NCBI GenBank assembly: GCA_033977485.1 | Contig: CM066994.1 | Coordinates: 47,889,155-47,953,154 of the forward strand | Length of the DNA stretch: 64,000 nt | Source: Hydrangea macrophylla | Taxonomy: Eukaryota > Streptophyta > Magnoliopsida > Cornales > Hydrangeaceae | Direction: 5' to 3' | Part shown: positions 35,496 to 48,615 of the stretch, piece after piece | How positions within the stretch are numbered: position 1 is the first letter of the stretch | Layout: each line of letters begins with the position of its first letter | The notes under the pieces: generated by a model | What the model was told of the DNA's origin: nothing | Databases searched by the model: none | Seen by the model: the letters and a program-made list of their open reading frames with translations, nothing else | Position numbers and translations under genes: made by a program

Positions 35496-37368
35496 TCATC
35501 CACCACTTATCAAAAGATTTTGTCACTAAAATCTGAAGTAAGTAGGGCTTAAAACAAAAATGAAAACTTTTCTTGCATCTCTGACTCCAGCTCCAACGAA
35601 GCCTCTCCTTCGTCATTATGCTTCCACTGGATCTTCACCAATGGTATCTCCTTGTTTCTGAGCTACTTCACTCCTCGGTCTAGGATCCGTACTAGCCCTT
35701 CATTGAAGTAACGTTATTGTTGACTTCAATATCCTTGAAGTTGATCTCGTATGCTGGGTTGTGGACATAATTTTTCAGCATACTAATGTGGAAAATGTTG
35801 CACTGTCTTGGTAATTCGATCCACTATTACCCAAATAGCGTCGTGGTTTTGCGAAGACCTTAGCAAACCTACCACAAATTCCATAGTTATGTGTTCCCAT
35901 TTTCACTAGGGAATTGGCAGCGGCTGTAGAAGTCCTGGTGGTTTCTGATGTTCTACCTTCACTTGCTTACAAGTAAGACACTGAGATACATACTCGACTA
36001 CTTCTTGCTTCATTCATTCCCACCAGAAATTTCTTTTTAAGTCCTTGTACATCTTCGTACCTCCAAGGTGAACAGTTATTCGTGACTTGTGTGCTTCATC
36101 CAATACGCCCTTTTTGAGATTATCCTCATTAGGCACACAAAGTCTACCCTTACATTTTAAGCTTTCGTCTGAACCAATACTCCAGACTTCCGGTTCCTTT
36201 GCTAACATCTTAGTGAACCATAGCTTCAAATCCTCATTCAGCTATTATCCTTCCATAATACGACTAATGAGAGTCGGTTGGTTAATGAGGCATCCAAAAT
36301 ATTGTCCTTCTCTCGATTCTACCGGCTAAAGGTCAAACTCGGCTAAAATCTCCAAAGCTTGCCATTCTCGAATCAATATGATGGCAATTACTAAATGAGG
36401 TCGACGGTCGAAAGCGTTAGCCACGACATTTGCTTTACTCGGATGGTATTGTAAAGAAAAGCCATAGTCCTTGAGTAACTCCATCCATCTTCATTGTCAC
36501 ATGTTCAACTCCTTCTGAGAGAACAGATACCTCAAACTCTTGTGATTTGAAAACAAATCAAGCTTTTCTCCATACAAGTATAGTCTCCAAATTTTTAGAG
36601 CAAACACTATTACAGCCAGTTCCAAGTCGTGTTTTGGATAGTTCTTCTCATGTGGCTTTAATTGTCTTGATCCATATACAATCACATTTCCATCCTACAT
36701 AAGCACACAACCAAGTCCTTGGTGCGATGCATCACTGAAGATGATAAACCTTTTCTACTCCTAGGTATTGCAAGTATCGATGCTGAGGTTAATCTTTCCT
36801 TTAACTCTTGAAATGTAGCTTCATGCTTATCTGTCCATTCATGCTTTTTTTCCTTCCTGGTCAAGTTTGTTAATGGTCCTGCAATCTTGGAGAATCCTTC
36901 CACAAATCTCTAGTAATATCCAGGTAGACCAAGAAAACTTCTAACTTCTATTGCATTAGTCGGTGTATTCTAACTTAACATTGCATCGATCTTAGATGAG
37001 TCAATTAAGATCCCATCTTGAGAATCATATGTCCCAAAAATTTGACTTCCTGTAGTCAAAACTCACACTTACTGAACTTAGCATACAACTGACTATCTCG
37101 GAGTGTCTGTAGAGCAATCTGCAGATGTTCCTTATGCTCTTCTTCCGTCTTTGAATAGGTCGGAATGTCGTCGATGAATACTATAATGAATTGATCTAGA
37201 TAAGGTCTGAATACTCTATTCATTAGGTCCATGAATACTGCTGAGGCATTAGTTAGTCCGAAAGGCATAACTAAAAACTCATAATGCTCGTATCTTGTCC
37301 TAAAATCAGTCTTCGACACATCCTTTGGTCGAACCAATAACTAATGATATCCTGAACGCAAGATTCCC
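35496..37368 (-). pseudogene. G2 internal remnant: RT, RNase H, integrase zinc region, chromodomain
   Basis: RT: 37056-37337 ([31 protein letters not shown] with Leu to Pro next to the catalytic pair). RNase H pieces: 36497-36903 ([20 protein letters not shown]). Integrase zinc region: 36014-36229 (HLGGTKMYKDLKRNFWWE). Downstream, the translation jumps from the start of the integrase core to the chromodomain (FHISMLKNYVHNPAYEI near 35780), so most of the integrase catalytic core is deleted. Numerous stops. At 37368 the RT reading (DLRSGYH block) runs straight into LTR-type sequence. Confidence 0.85.
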
Positions 37369-37679
37369 AGATCTTAGCAAACTTACCTGAGTTCCATACT
37401 AACACTGACACAAGACATTCCCATGTAGCCTGACTACATTGAATGAAGGAATGACAACCCAAATAGTTTATATTATAAACAACTAAACATTTCATGTTAT
37501 AAACAATAGGGAATACCAGTATTCTGTAAGTACTAATCGATTGAGACAAGGGTTCAATTGATTGGGGAAAAAGTATTTGTCAATCGATTGAGACTTCTTT
37601 CAATCGATTGGAACCTTTCTAATCGATTGAGAAGGTCATCTTCTCCCAGAACTGAGCAGAGACGCCCTGAAATTCTAGG
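37369..37679 (-). repeat. G2 LTR fragment fused to the RT remnant
   Basis: Matches the middle of the LTR at about 34323-34780 (GATTCCCAGATCTTAG, ACAAGACATTCCCATG, CAATCGATTG units, GACGCCCTGAAATTCTAG). It begins mid-LTR and is cut at 37679 by the next LTR. Confidence 0.75.
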
Positions 37680-40600
37680 TGTCACGCCCCAGAGTAGCAA
37701 AAATAGGGAAAATTTAAAATTTCCTTCTTGGACTCATAGAGAATGACTTGATTGAAAGTCGTCCTGTCCTCTATCACTATAAACAACATGAAAATAAAGG
37801 GGAAAAAGCTAATCATAACTTAAACTTCAATCTGAACAATTTAAATGATTACAAATCATCAGTCCCAACACTAATACAATAGACTATTATAAATACACGA
37901 TACTGGTAGCTCTTTTTGGCCTTCAGTCTAGCTCTACCCTTCCAATGCTCCTTAGCATCTTACTCTCAAGTCTGAATTATCCTCTAACCAACCTGCAAGG
38001 AATTCTAGACATCGGATATCCAGGAGTAACATGCTGTCAGCTTTACAACAAAGATGAGTGGGCGTTCACAACTATATTCACTACCAATATACATAAACTA
38101 ACTACTTATCTTACGTCATTACTTTGCATCTTAGGATGCAGTTAGTCTCTTATCGATTGACGTCGCTTACACGTACATAACAAATGTATCAACCAGCATA
38201 TAATGTAATTACCAAACATCTACCATTAACTAAATAACAGGATTAATATAATTCATAATATACTTGTCTAGTTCTTGTAATCATAACAACGTATCTCATA
38301 TCATTTCATTTCTCATTTTCATTATGTTCGTGCATGTAAATGCGTACTCAATGAACCCAAACCTAAACTCTAGGATATGAAATCCCACAACCAATGTAAC
38401 ACAATAACGTCGGGTTATAAAACCCATAATGACAACTTACTCTGAACTTGCTTTCACAATACAAACCATGCTTCCACTACAAACTCTGATACTCATTTCA
38501 TACTTCGTTTTGTCATGACCCACGGTCAATGGCACTGGGGTGTGTATCTCTTCTTAAACCAAAATAACACGACGGCAAAATTGGCTCGATCGTCTATACC
38601 CTTGCTGGTGAATCACCTTGCATGTCAGAATACTAACTACGAATAGGCAAGCATGACGGCAAAGGCACGCATCATGTGTACCATCCCGGTAAGCCCACCA
38701 AGGCGGATGGCACGTTAGTAACTAACTAGTGTAGGATATACAGCACAACGAAAAACTCACACAACGTGTATACTATCTCTGGCAAACTCCCTCGGATAAC
38801 CAGTACATTAGAGCACCAACTGCTAAGCAGTACGATGGCAAGCTCGCTCAGACGTATGTACCATCTCCGGTATTTTGCACCGATGACTGGCATAATAGTA
38901 GCTCTAACTATTCTCGTACTATTACAATTACAATATTCTGTATCTCAATCATATAGTCCTGTTATCACGTATCTTTATCATCTCAAAAGGTTTCCAAAAC
39001 TCACGATGCAAGGATCTCAATTGTATCTACTCCCAATTCCCATGATTCCTAAATACTTCAACTCACGACCTCAAGTGGCCGGAGTCACTAACATTGACTG
39101 CGTGTACTGACAACGTGATATGATATTCAGTTACATGATTCTTGATAACATAACTACATTAGGCAAGACATATTGATAAAACCCTTTACATGCTCTTTAT
39201 TCTTATCAGAACATTTCCACACGGTTATCAAAGAATTAACAGCAATATCCATATAACCAACATTGATATATAAAACGTACGAACTTACATCCATAATCAA
39301 TCACATCATACCCATGGCTATACAGTCTTTCACATATAGTTCTCCTCTTTTACTTCTTATAAATATATCATAGTAGCGTCTAACATGCGCATCTCATAGC
39401 AATTGATTTCTTAACATGATCCACATATACATTAAAGTACATTAATGTACAGTCATAGCATAACAAATATAAATATAACTTATATATGTCACATACAAAT
39501 ACTCTAGCAGTTCTTATGTATGTTGAGAGTGAGCTTATGAAAACTCACATGGATGTCTTGTCAAGCTTAGGACTCTCCGAGTAGCGAATAAATCACAGTC
39601 CTACAACGTATAATAGACTAACGGTGATGAAACATATATGTTAATGATAGTGGCATAATGGTAATTATACCAAACGCGTGTCTAAACCTCAAGGTGATGA
39701 TCCTCGTGTCATTCTAACTCTAATGCCATTGACAAGACTCAAATCTGAGTCCGTTAAATAAAAGGCTGGGTTTTCTATACCAGCGTGGGTCCTAGAAATA
39801 AGTTGTATTTTCGACCGCATTGAAAGGTGTTCAAACTCAAGGGAATAGTTCTAGACATTATTCTATGACTCTGGGAATTGATCGCATAATTTTCTGAGCT
39901 ACAGTTTATTGACTACAAATTATTGAAGTTCTAATTACTTAGTTATAGTCTCAGGAGTCCTATCATTGTAAAATACAATTCAGGAAGACAAACGGTCCTT
40001 AGAACTATTTTTATTAAATTCTAGACCTTAAAATAGGCTAGTGGTATTTAAAATAATTAAAGCATTAATCAACGGATCCTCGATAATTACTAAAAATAAT
40101 AAACTATAGTTTTATAATTTGGTAAATTATAAAACAGGGTAAATGACGTTTGGAATGTATTCCTAATTTTTAGAATTTAAAATACTTAATAGATATTTCT
40201 GTCTCCTCCTTCTCTCTCTGTCTTCTCCTTCTTCTTCTCTGCCTCTGTGTGTGTGTATATATGTATGTGGTGTATGTGTGTGTATATATATGTGAGAATA
40301 TATATATGTGTATCAAATATCTTCTCTCTCTCTAACTCTCTCTCTACCCAAAACAGACACACACACACAGAACACACATATATATAGGGAGTGAGAGGGA
40401 CATGTGGCAGCTTCCTGCGCACACTTAGAAATCAAGTTCGGACTCCGTTTAATTGATTGACATGGGTTCAATCGATTGAGAATAGGTCATCAACTGCCCA
40501 ATCAATTGGGAAGGGTCCAATTGATTATAGTGGGTCCACATCATTGATTCATGTCAGTAGGGTTTCAATCAATTGAACAGGACACAATGTCAATCAATTG

Positions 40601-40701
40601 ATAATAGTCCAATTGATTGGGAAAGACTTTACAAGAATACTTAAGGCATACATACTGAATCTTGTAGTATTAATATACATACAAAAATACAGGGTATTAC
40701 A
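37680..40701 (-). repeat. 3-kb LTR of a chromovirus, apparently chimeric
   Basis: Minus strand TGTAATACCC (40701) to GGGGCGTGACA (37680). Inward of the start it resembles G2 U3: CAATCGATTG-like units at 40440-40620 and CA/TA repeats with TCTCTC at 40205-40400. The remaining 2.5 kb (37680-40200) does not resemble G2 and looks like the longer 3-kb type. It keeps a GCTGACAGC and CTTGCAG block (minus, about 38000-38040) followed by a degenerate version of the short frame (GCTAGACTGAAG). The DNA to the right is GGATGAAATCTTCGATAAG (minus), so this is a 3' LTR. Confidence 0.7.
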
Positions 40702-42965
40702 TTATCCACCACTTATCGAAGATTTCATCCTTGAAATCAGAGGAAAGTAGTACATAAAATAGAAATATTCTCTTCGCAGCTTCTCCATTCCTCGAGCTTG
40801 GATTTGCACTGGTCCTTCATTGGATGTTTTATTGTTGTTAACTTCAATATCCTCGAATTTGATCTCGTGCGCTGGGTTGTGGGTGCACTTCCTTAATCTT
40901 GGGACATGTTATGTACTCTTGGAATCTCTGGTAGTAACGCAAGGTCTGTTGACGACTTCCTCCAAGATCTTGACCTGGTAAATTTTGAGTAGTACGCGAT
41001 CTTTTATTCTGAACTCGAAGCCATCGCATCGTTGATCTGCATCACTTCTTAAGTCGGGTTTGTACTTTCCACAAGTCCTGAGGATATCGAGTTGTTTGTC
41101 CCTCCCGCCTGACTCTTTGTTTGCTAGAGATGATTCGCCAGTTTATAGAAGTTTGAGAAGATCTTTGTGTGCCTTATGCATGTCTCGAAACATCACACAT
41201 AGTATCTATCCTAATCTCGCTATCTTCTATCTCTAGGTCTTGTGTCATGAGTCTACTAAATTTGCATAAGGCATAGTGACAATTTGTTTGAGATAGATTT
41301 CAAGGGTATCTAGTAGTACAAAGCTAACCAAACATTGCAGGTCCCCAAAAAATAAGAAATAAATTATTTCACAACTGAGATAATCCAAATGAGGCCTTAC
41401 CGATAAAAGAATGAGGTTGCATGTGGAAAGGCATAGGAACACCCAAAAACATAAGTAAAATAGTAGAAAGGATGTGATCCATTCAGGTATAGAATGTGAA
41501 TCTAACAATGATTGAAGGACCGATTACAATGGAAGTGATTGCAACATTTCCAGATCAGCAGGTAATGAAAGTAACTGACAGCGTAAGCTTTCATTATAAA
41601 GTATTTTATAAGTAACATAATCTGAATGAGACCTTACGGATAAGGAATGAGGTAGCAGATGAGAGAGAACAATGAGGGGTCAAGACATAAAGAGTACCAC
41701 ATTTTTGAGTTTGTAGTATGAACAAGGACGAAGAACTCATTTAGAATTGTCTCAGAGATAATGAACGTGCAAAAATTTGTTCAATGAATAGTAAGCCTAA
41801 GAAAACGTTACTGAATATATGATTACCTTTTTCTTAAGAAACTGATAAAAGAAGGCGTATATTTACTCTTAAAGAGTTGATTCAGGATCGAGAATATGAT
41901 TACTTAATACGGTCTTAGTCCACCGTTTCTACAGCAAGGCTTGCTTCCATCTCATCGTCTGCATTGGCTCCTTGCTGACTCATCACTGCTTTTATGGTTC
42001 GTAACTCATACTAGTTTGATTCAGCCAACTTAATATTAGTACTAATCCTAGATCAAACAAAATCTTAATGGAGACAATGAACAAATAGTGCCAGCATTGA
42101 ATAAGGTTTAAACTTAATAGTCAGATAACACAAGTGTACCTTCTAGATCCTACTACTCTTCTACATCAAATCCTGCCTCTTCCAGAATGATAGCATTCAT
42201 TTTGACTTGCTGCAATGGTCCCTGGAATCCCTGAGCTGGCTACCCATAGTATACTCCACGAGGCATGCGACAATCTTTGCTCAAATGATCGAGCTTGTTG
42301 TTTTGGCAGATGAGGTCCATACGATGATTGACTTTGGGAGTTGTGCAATATCTAGCAACATGCCTGGGCCAACATGTGGTACCTTAGGGAGTGGTCCTTG
42401 CTGTTGAACCTGTTGTGGTAGGGGAAAAGTTCTATTGAGGTTGGGGATAGTTCTACTGAGGTTTTCTTGTTGTATCCCACATATGCTTGTCCCCCTGGAA
42501 GTTTGTCAGAGGTCTCCATCCTTGCATATATCTTGGCGGCAGGGTTGGGAGACTCCTCGGTTGAAAGTTTTGCGACCGATGTGGTTGGTTCATCAGTTGT
42601 CGCTGAACTAGATATGCATCCTTCTCCAGACTCATAGCGAATCTTACTAGTACTTCAAAACTCTAATTGAGATGCTTGATCATCATATGTCGAAGGTGGG
42701 GTTTCAATCCTTGATGAAAACGCTTAACCTTCTTTTAAGGCGTGTCAATCATATGTTGAGCGAAACGGGACAATCACTCAAACTACATCGTGTTCCCTCA
42801 CAGCCCAACCTCCTTGAACTAGGCTCAAGAAATTTTTCTTCTGTTGATCCTTCTTGTCCTCTGGGAAGTACTTCTCTAGAAATTTGCCTTTGAACGTCTC
42901 CCAAGGCATTCTTCTCATAGCTTCAACTCTAATTGTAGCTCGTTCACCTTCCCACCAGTAGTGGT
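40702..42965 (-). pseudogene. Deleted G2-type internal region: chromodomain end and gag
   Basis: At about 40740-40900 the minus strand reads HNPAHEIKFEDIEVNNN, a chromodomain-region match to the 35496-37368 remnant. At 42166-42960 it reads gag: WEGERATIRVEAMRRMPWE, then NFQGDKHMWDTTRKPQ and two zinc-knuckle blocks (ARYCTTPK, LSKDCRMPRG), all closely like the gag at 62428-63480. Protease, RT and integrase core are missing. 41230-42160 is not recognised. Many stops. Confidence 0.75.
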
Positions 42966-44410
42966 GAATGTCACATGATTGTCCACTACAAGAGATCCAA
43001 ATAACAGGTATGGAAATAAGATAAAAGATTCTAAGTTCAGCAATATATGTATCGTAAGGTTACTACACTATTACATCAGAGTGTGGCAGTAAGTAAAAAT
43101 ACAGAAAATGTGTTCAGGCAACACATGCCAATTATAAAAACATACTTAAAGTTCTGTAATATAAACGTAAAGTAACTACAATCTAATCCCAGTCTTCAGC
43201 TAGCATAGACGTAGCCATCCTCATAGTAGTCCTCCCCTGGGTGGCCATTAGTGGCGTGGATATCCTCAGCATAGCCTTCCTTCCCGTAGAAGTACTCACC
43301 CTCAAGTCCTTCTCTTGCATAAGCATATACTGGAAAGGCTGCACGTGGGATGTCCAACGGTATAAAACACCGTCAGCTTAATGAAAGCTGAGTGAGTAAC
43401 ATACTAACGGGGTATCAAGATTATGAATTGATTGCAAGATTGAGACGTTATAAATAGATTCAGAGTTCTAAATAATAACAATAATATCTTCTCTTTAAAT
43501 AATCCTCTTTGTTAATCAACTGCTAACGTCTTGTTAGATAACAACCGACAATACTGACACCAACTGACTGCTTCTTCCCAATGATACTTTCATGATATAT
43601 CAGTGCTCTTGTTCACCGCTTTTAAGAACCCATGCGAGCACCATACCTCATTCAAATATCATGACCATTCTATGGATGTACCAATGCTCTTGTTCACCGC
43701 TTTTAAGAACTCATGTTCACCACTTTTAGGAACGATTGTGAGCACCGTGAATTACCCTAGTATCACAACCATTCTATAGATGCACCAATGCTCTTATTCA
43801 CTGCTTTTAAGAACTCATGTTCACTACTTTTAAGAACTCTTACGAGCACCATCCTCCTATGTGTAATTTATATCAGTACTCTTGGTCACTTGTTTTAAGA
43901 ACGCTGATGAGTACAATAAGTAACTCAACCTAACTCACACAGATATATACCCGATTGATCCTAAACACTTACCACATGACTGACATACCAGATACCATTC
44001 CCGATCTCATTATCCGATTCATAACTACGTTAACTAATGTCATTAATAACATGATATTACAACTTACCATTATCTCTTCATTCATCAATATTGCATATTG
44101 AAAGCATGAACCATTTTTTAGACAACTAAACATTTTATATCATACTTAACAGCGAATAACAGTATTTTGTAAATACCAATCGATTGAGACAAGGTTTCAA
44201 TCGATTGGGTGGAGGGTAGTTTCAATCGATTGAAGTCCTTTTTAATTGATTGAGAAAATAGTGATGTCAATCGATTGAAGTCCTTTTCAATCGATTCATC
44301 GATTGACATAAATTTAATCTATTGGATCATTTCCAATCGAGTGAGAGGATCATCTTCTCCAGAAACTGGGCAGTGGCGCCCTGCAATTTTGGAATCCCAT
44401 TTTCAGTTTC
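42966..44410 (-). repeat. Truncated G2 LTR joined directly to gag
   Basis: GTCACATGATTGTCCAC (42970) matches the interior of the G2 LTR end. The last 60 bases of the LTR, the primer site and the leader are missing, and gag follows at once. It contains TTAAGAAC-type tandem units (43614-43910) and CAATCGATTG units (44180-44340), then breaks off before the TATA region. Confidence 0.75.
43196..43345 (-). other. G2 LTR short Tyr/Asp-rich frame, copy 4
   Basis: The acceptor-like CAG is at 43330-43332 (minus). Two bases later the frame opens Tyr-Ala-Tyr-Ala-Arg-Glu-Gly and ends Asp-Tyr-Tyr-Glu-Asp-Gly-Tyr-Val-Tyr-Ala-Ser-stop (43196-43198). It is open throughout. Confidence 0.45.
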
Positions 44411-45472
44411 TTTCCTTCTTTTATATGTGTAAACACTACATAATAAAAGATAGGCACGAGATCCATTCCTTATCAGTTTAGGAAGTAAATCCCATAATTT
44501 TCAGGCACGATTCCATTAAGGAAAGGGCTTGATCTTATCCAACTGGCAATTGGAATCAAATCCCAAGGAATTCGGGATTGACACAATCTTGATAAGGATG
44601 GAAAGAATTGGGATTAGGAAAAGAATATGATCGTCCTTGTACCAGTGAATGCGTGATCAAAGGATTCCTTACCATATCCCAATACTCCATGGCCGCTATA
44701 AATACACAGGCTGGACAAGTTGTCAAAGGACTCTGCGTCACTCTCAAAAACAGTATTCAAACTGCAACCAAAAGGCATTCACAACATTTAAACCCAGTAT
44801 TCTCCGCGTTCTACACAACATTCATAGCTTTAGGTCTGCCCTTTTGTTTTTTTTACTGTTTTACACTTTCTGCCTGTGAACAAATAGAGTATGTTATGTT
44901 CTTGTTCTTGTTCTTTGATTTATTGTTCCAAGCATAGTTCAATAAAGTGTCTTCTTACAGATATTTTATTATTGTGTTTGTGATTATTTACAGTGGTAAA
45001 TTCTACACTAATCAGCTTATGTGCTTCAACACTGCTATAAGATCTTATGGTGAGGGTACTTTCCTACTCACCTGTCATAATCGTTTTATTAGAAATCAGG
45101 TCTAAAGTCTTTTGCATCACTTGAGCGATTTAGGAAACTAGTTTGCATAACCAAGCCTGTTTGGCTCTGGCACGCCCAAACCGAAAACTATAGCAAACAA
45201 GTATACAAATATTTTGGAAATGCCATGGGGATTAATTTAGTTAGTTTTACAAGTTATAACTTGGACTTTTATGTGGCATTTGGTCACACATTTTGGGCAC
45301 CAATGTGGTCCCATAATAGAACCATTGACATATCGGTAGTATACCATGGATGAGTATTTAACAGTTATTACGCATAACGAGATAACATGCAAACCAAGAC
45401 GAATGACATCACCATGATAACATCATCGCCATCAATGCATGACAAACATTGCTACCATCAAATGAAGGGCAT
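44411..45472. other. Unassigned repeat-like DNA, possible LTR
   Basis: A TATA-like CTATAAATACAC lies at about 44697 on the plus strand, followed by T-rich tracts. TGTAAACACT (44428) and TTCTACA (45007) could be LTR ends, but no target duplication is visible, so I do not call an element. Confidence 0.3.
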
Positions 45473-45867
45473 TGTTACAAGTGAAGGAAAAATAGGTTTA
45501 AAATTATTTTCAAACGCGCAGCGGAAAAGATTAAGTTATGAAAATTTTTGGTATCCCAAGATCTACTACTCGTCAATTCTATAGGTGCGCTTAAGAGGGG
45601 ACAAGAGTTATACCTCAGGTCTTGAACCCAATTCAGAAATCTTCAAACTTCTTGATGGTGCAGCAGCCTCCACTAGGTTATCTTCACCCTTATGACTCCT
45701 ACGGATGCTACCGGAGAGGCTAGAGTTGGTGGGAACTCTAATTGGGAGGATAAGAAGGCTTGAGAAAACCCTAAACAGTTTCTGCAGCTTTCGTGTAGGA
45801 AATACGATGATCATTAAGCCCTGTACACAGCTGCCCTATTTATAGATTTCCAAAATCGACTTTAACC

Positions 45868-45985
45868 TCGATCGATCGAAGTTGTTTCGATCGATCGAAA
45901 CTTCGATCGATTGAACTACTTTCGATCGATCGAACTTTCCTTGACTTCAATCGATCGAAACCCCTTTGATCGATCAAACCTGTCT
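45868..45985. repeat. CGATCGATCGAA palindrome cluster in the copia LTR
   Basis: Repeated TTCGATCGATCGAA-type and TTCGATCGATTGAA-type units within about 120 bp, ending about 25 bp from the TATA box. Confidence 0.9.
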
Positions 45986-46116
45986 TGGCAAGATCCTCTT
46001 GTGCCTTTCCAAGCATCCTAGCGGAGCTAAGAGTGGGACCTCCTAGGCTCTTTATTGTTGGCTCAGACCAGTTTGTTAGTTCCCATGACCAAACTCTTTG
46101 ATCAGCAAACTAACCG

Positions 46117-47026
46117 TGTGATATCCCGTATTTATACGCAATTATTTATGATATACACATTACTTGTGGGACCCATGTGTGACATTAACTGACACATTTT
46201 TAATTGGCTATATGTTAATATATGACATATTAATACCTTTAAAGGGCTCATATAACCGACCCTAAATAATTGGGACACAAAGAATTTGGTTGTTATTATA
46301 TATTGAGTAAATGTAGTAAACTAGATAAATACCGTTGGAATGTAATCAAATGTCATTTGGTACTGATATATTTGACAAACATACTTGTGTGACGGTTGGA
46401 TGGATGACACATTTCTAGAATTTTGTAGAAGCTAGTAGGTGACAAGGCAAGTAGAAGACAAGGTGGGCACAAAGAGTTGTCATATAACTAGCACGAGGTG
46501 TTATAGACTCATACAACTAGCATGAGGTGTAGTGGTAGAAGCATGCGGTGTCATACTACTAACATAAGGAGTTATGGAAAAAGTACGAGGTGTCATACAA
46601 CTAGAATGAGGTGTAATGGTAGAGGCAAGATGCGTCACTTTGCATGTGTAAGAAGGGTCGGAAGATGACACATAAGAAGACACTTTGTCTCCCAAGATAC
46701 AAGAAGCGTAGGAATGCGACACCTAAGAGAACACTTGTCCTCCATGCATAATAAAAAGTGTACTAAGGTGACACCGAAGAGGACACTTGTCCTCCATGCA
46801 AAATTCATAGTATATTAAAATGATAGGGTGTGTGCCTATAAATAGGGGAGTGGTTTAGGCTCCTAGAGGGAGGAGAGTTTCCCGTATTGGGGGAAGAGGT
46901 GTCCCTAAGGAAAGGAATGGAAAGGAAAGAAATCAAGAAGGGCTGCTCATGTGTTTTAGGGAGCTAGGTTGGCTAAGAATTGCGAATAAAATTCTATTTA
47001 ATTTCTATAGAATCGGGGGTGTGACA
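46117..47026 (+). repeat. 5' LTR of the non-autonomous element
   Basis: TGTGATATCC to GGGTGTGACA. It contains four or more imperfect repeats of AGCATGAGGTGT/TACAACTAG-type units (about 46488-46640) and CCTATAAATAGG near 46832. Confidence 0.9.
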
Positions 47027-48615
47027 ATGCTATCAGAACCTGTCCCCAGCCAGAGGTGTGGGACTGAGTGTAGGGTGTGATGAGCAAAGTTTGTGATACA
47101 AAGGGGTACGATGCTTAGTTCCACATTGCCTGGGGGAGTCAGTGAAGGTATCTATTTAGTACTAGATTTGCTTTATTATTAAAAAAAAAAAAAATTTGTT
47201 TCAAATATTTGGAGCTGTTTACCAAATAATTCACATTCTAATTTCGGAAACGAAATTTCTAAAAGGTGGGAATATTGTAATACCCGTATATGTCCTTTTA
47301 TTCCTTTTGGTTGATTATTAAATATTACGGGCCTGGTTGAAATGGTAATTATTAGATTTATTTAGGCCTTGAACGGTTAAAAAAAAATCCGACTATGGTA
47401 TGTTGAGATGGCAATATTAGATAGGTAACTCTGATGTGGCTTGCTAAAGGGTGAGGTGAGGAGGTGACTCTTACTATGCTACCAATAGGAGCCTGGTATG
47501 ATGCTCTGGGGGTGAGCGGTTAATTTGTGAAATGATAATAATCGTGTATAATTCCTGTTATTCGCCGTATTTTCAAAACAGTTATTTTTCTTGTCATTTT
47601 ATATACTCCTCCGTGCACTATTGTAGATGCAGGTGACACTAGTGGTGTGGACACAAGTTGGTGATGAACCAAGCACCAAAGTGGTTTGGTCACAGTAGTA
47701 AATGAGATTTTTGCATGTACATAGCATATATTATTTATGTAGATACTATAGTCCAATGAATGCATGATGTTAAATTCATGTGGAGAATACATTTGATAAG
47801 GTCAAGGCCTTAAGTTGTTAAAAAAAAAAAAACCAAAAAAATAGCTGTGGTATGTGGAAATGGCTGGGACTAAGATAGTCCTGCAGTTAGCGCATTATTA
47901 TACTTTTCCATTTCGAGCTGGGCTGGTGGATAGTATACACCTTTCGAGCGGGGCTGGGTTGCTGTAGCTATATAATGGCTAGGATTAAGATAATCTTGCA
48001 GGTAGTGCACTAGTATACTATTCCATTTCGAGCGGAGCTGGTGGATAGTGTACACCTTTCGAGCGGTGCTGTGGTGCTGTGGCCATCTGATTGTACACAT
48101 TTGAGCTGGGCTAGTGTGTACAATAGCAATATTAATATGCTGATTAATAACTAGTTCAAATAAAGGATTTGTAAATGAATTATGACATATGCATACATTG
48201 GACAGTGCGTTTAGCAAAAAAAAATATATTGGACAGTGTAACTTCAGTATACGCTGATATGTGAGATGTAATTCATGTTGCCAATAGCAAATGATGACAC
48301 TGAGCATATGTGGTTCACCATTAATTTATATTTGTCAAGTGAAAGGCAAAAACAGTTGAGTTGGGTAGTATAGTTCATACTTCTGTCAACCAACCATAAA
48401 GGAAAATGGAACAAATGCCTGTTTGAATTTTATTAGTGAGAAAGAACAAAAAAAAAAAAGGATTGAGTTATGACACTTTTGGTCTATTATGACTAAAATG
48501 ATTGAAGTTGTGTATTTTGCTTGAGTAAACTAGAATGACTTATTTGACACCTGATATAAATTTGGAGAAAGTATGTGTAATTTCAAGGACGAAATTCCTT
48601 TTAAGGAGGGTAGAG
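47027..48615 (+). other. Non-coding interior of the non-autonomous element
   Basis: No gag or pol motif. At 47239-47290 there is a second polypurine-like stretch (ACGAAATTTCTAAAAGGTGG) followed by TGTAATACCCG, which looks like the start of a different gypsy LTR, so the interior is a mosaic. Two tandem units of about 112 bp (47862-48095) share TTTCGAGC, GGATAGT and TACACCTTTCGAGCGG. Confidence 0.7.

Noticed and set aside
44428..45007. Solo LTR with TG...CA-like ends and TATA
   Set aside because: No target duplication and no second copy in the window; left as unassigned.
46501..46722. Minus-strand Ser/Thr/His-rich frame in both LTRs of the non-autonomous element
   Set aside because: It is the translation of short tandem repeats in the LTR and is antisense to the element; it is kept only because the LTRs are recent duplicates.
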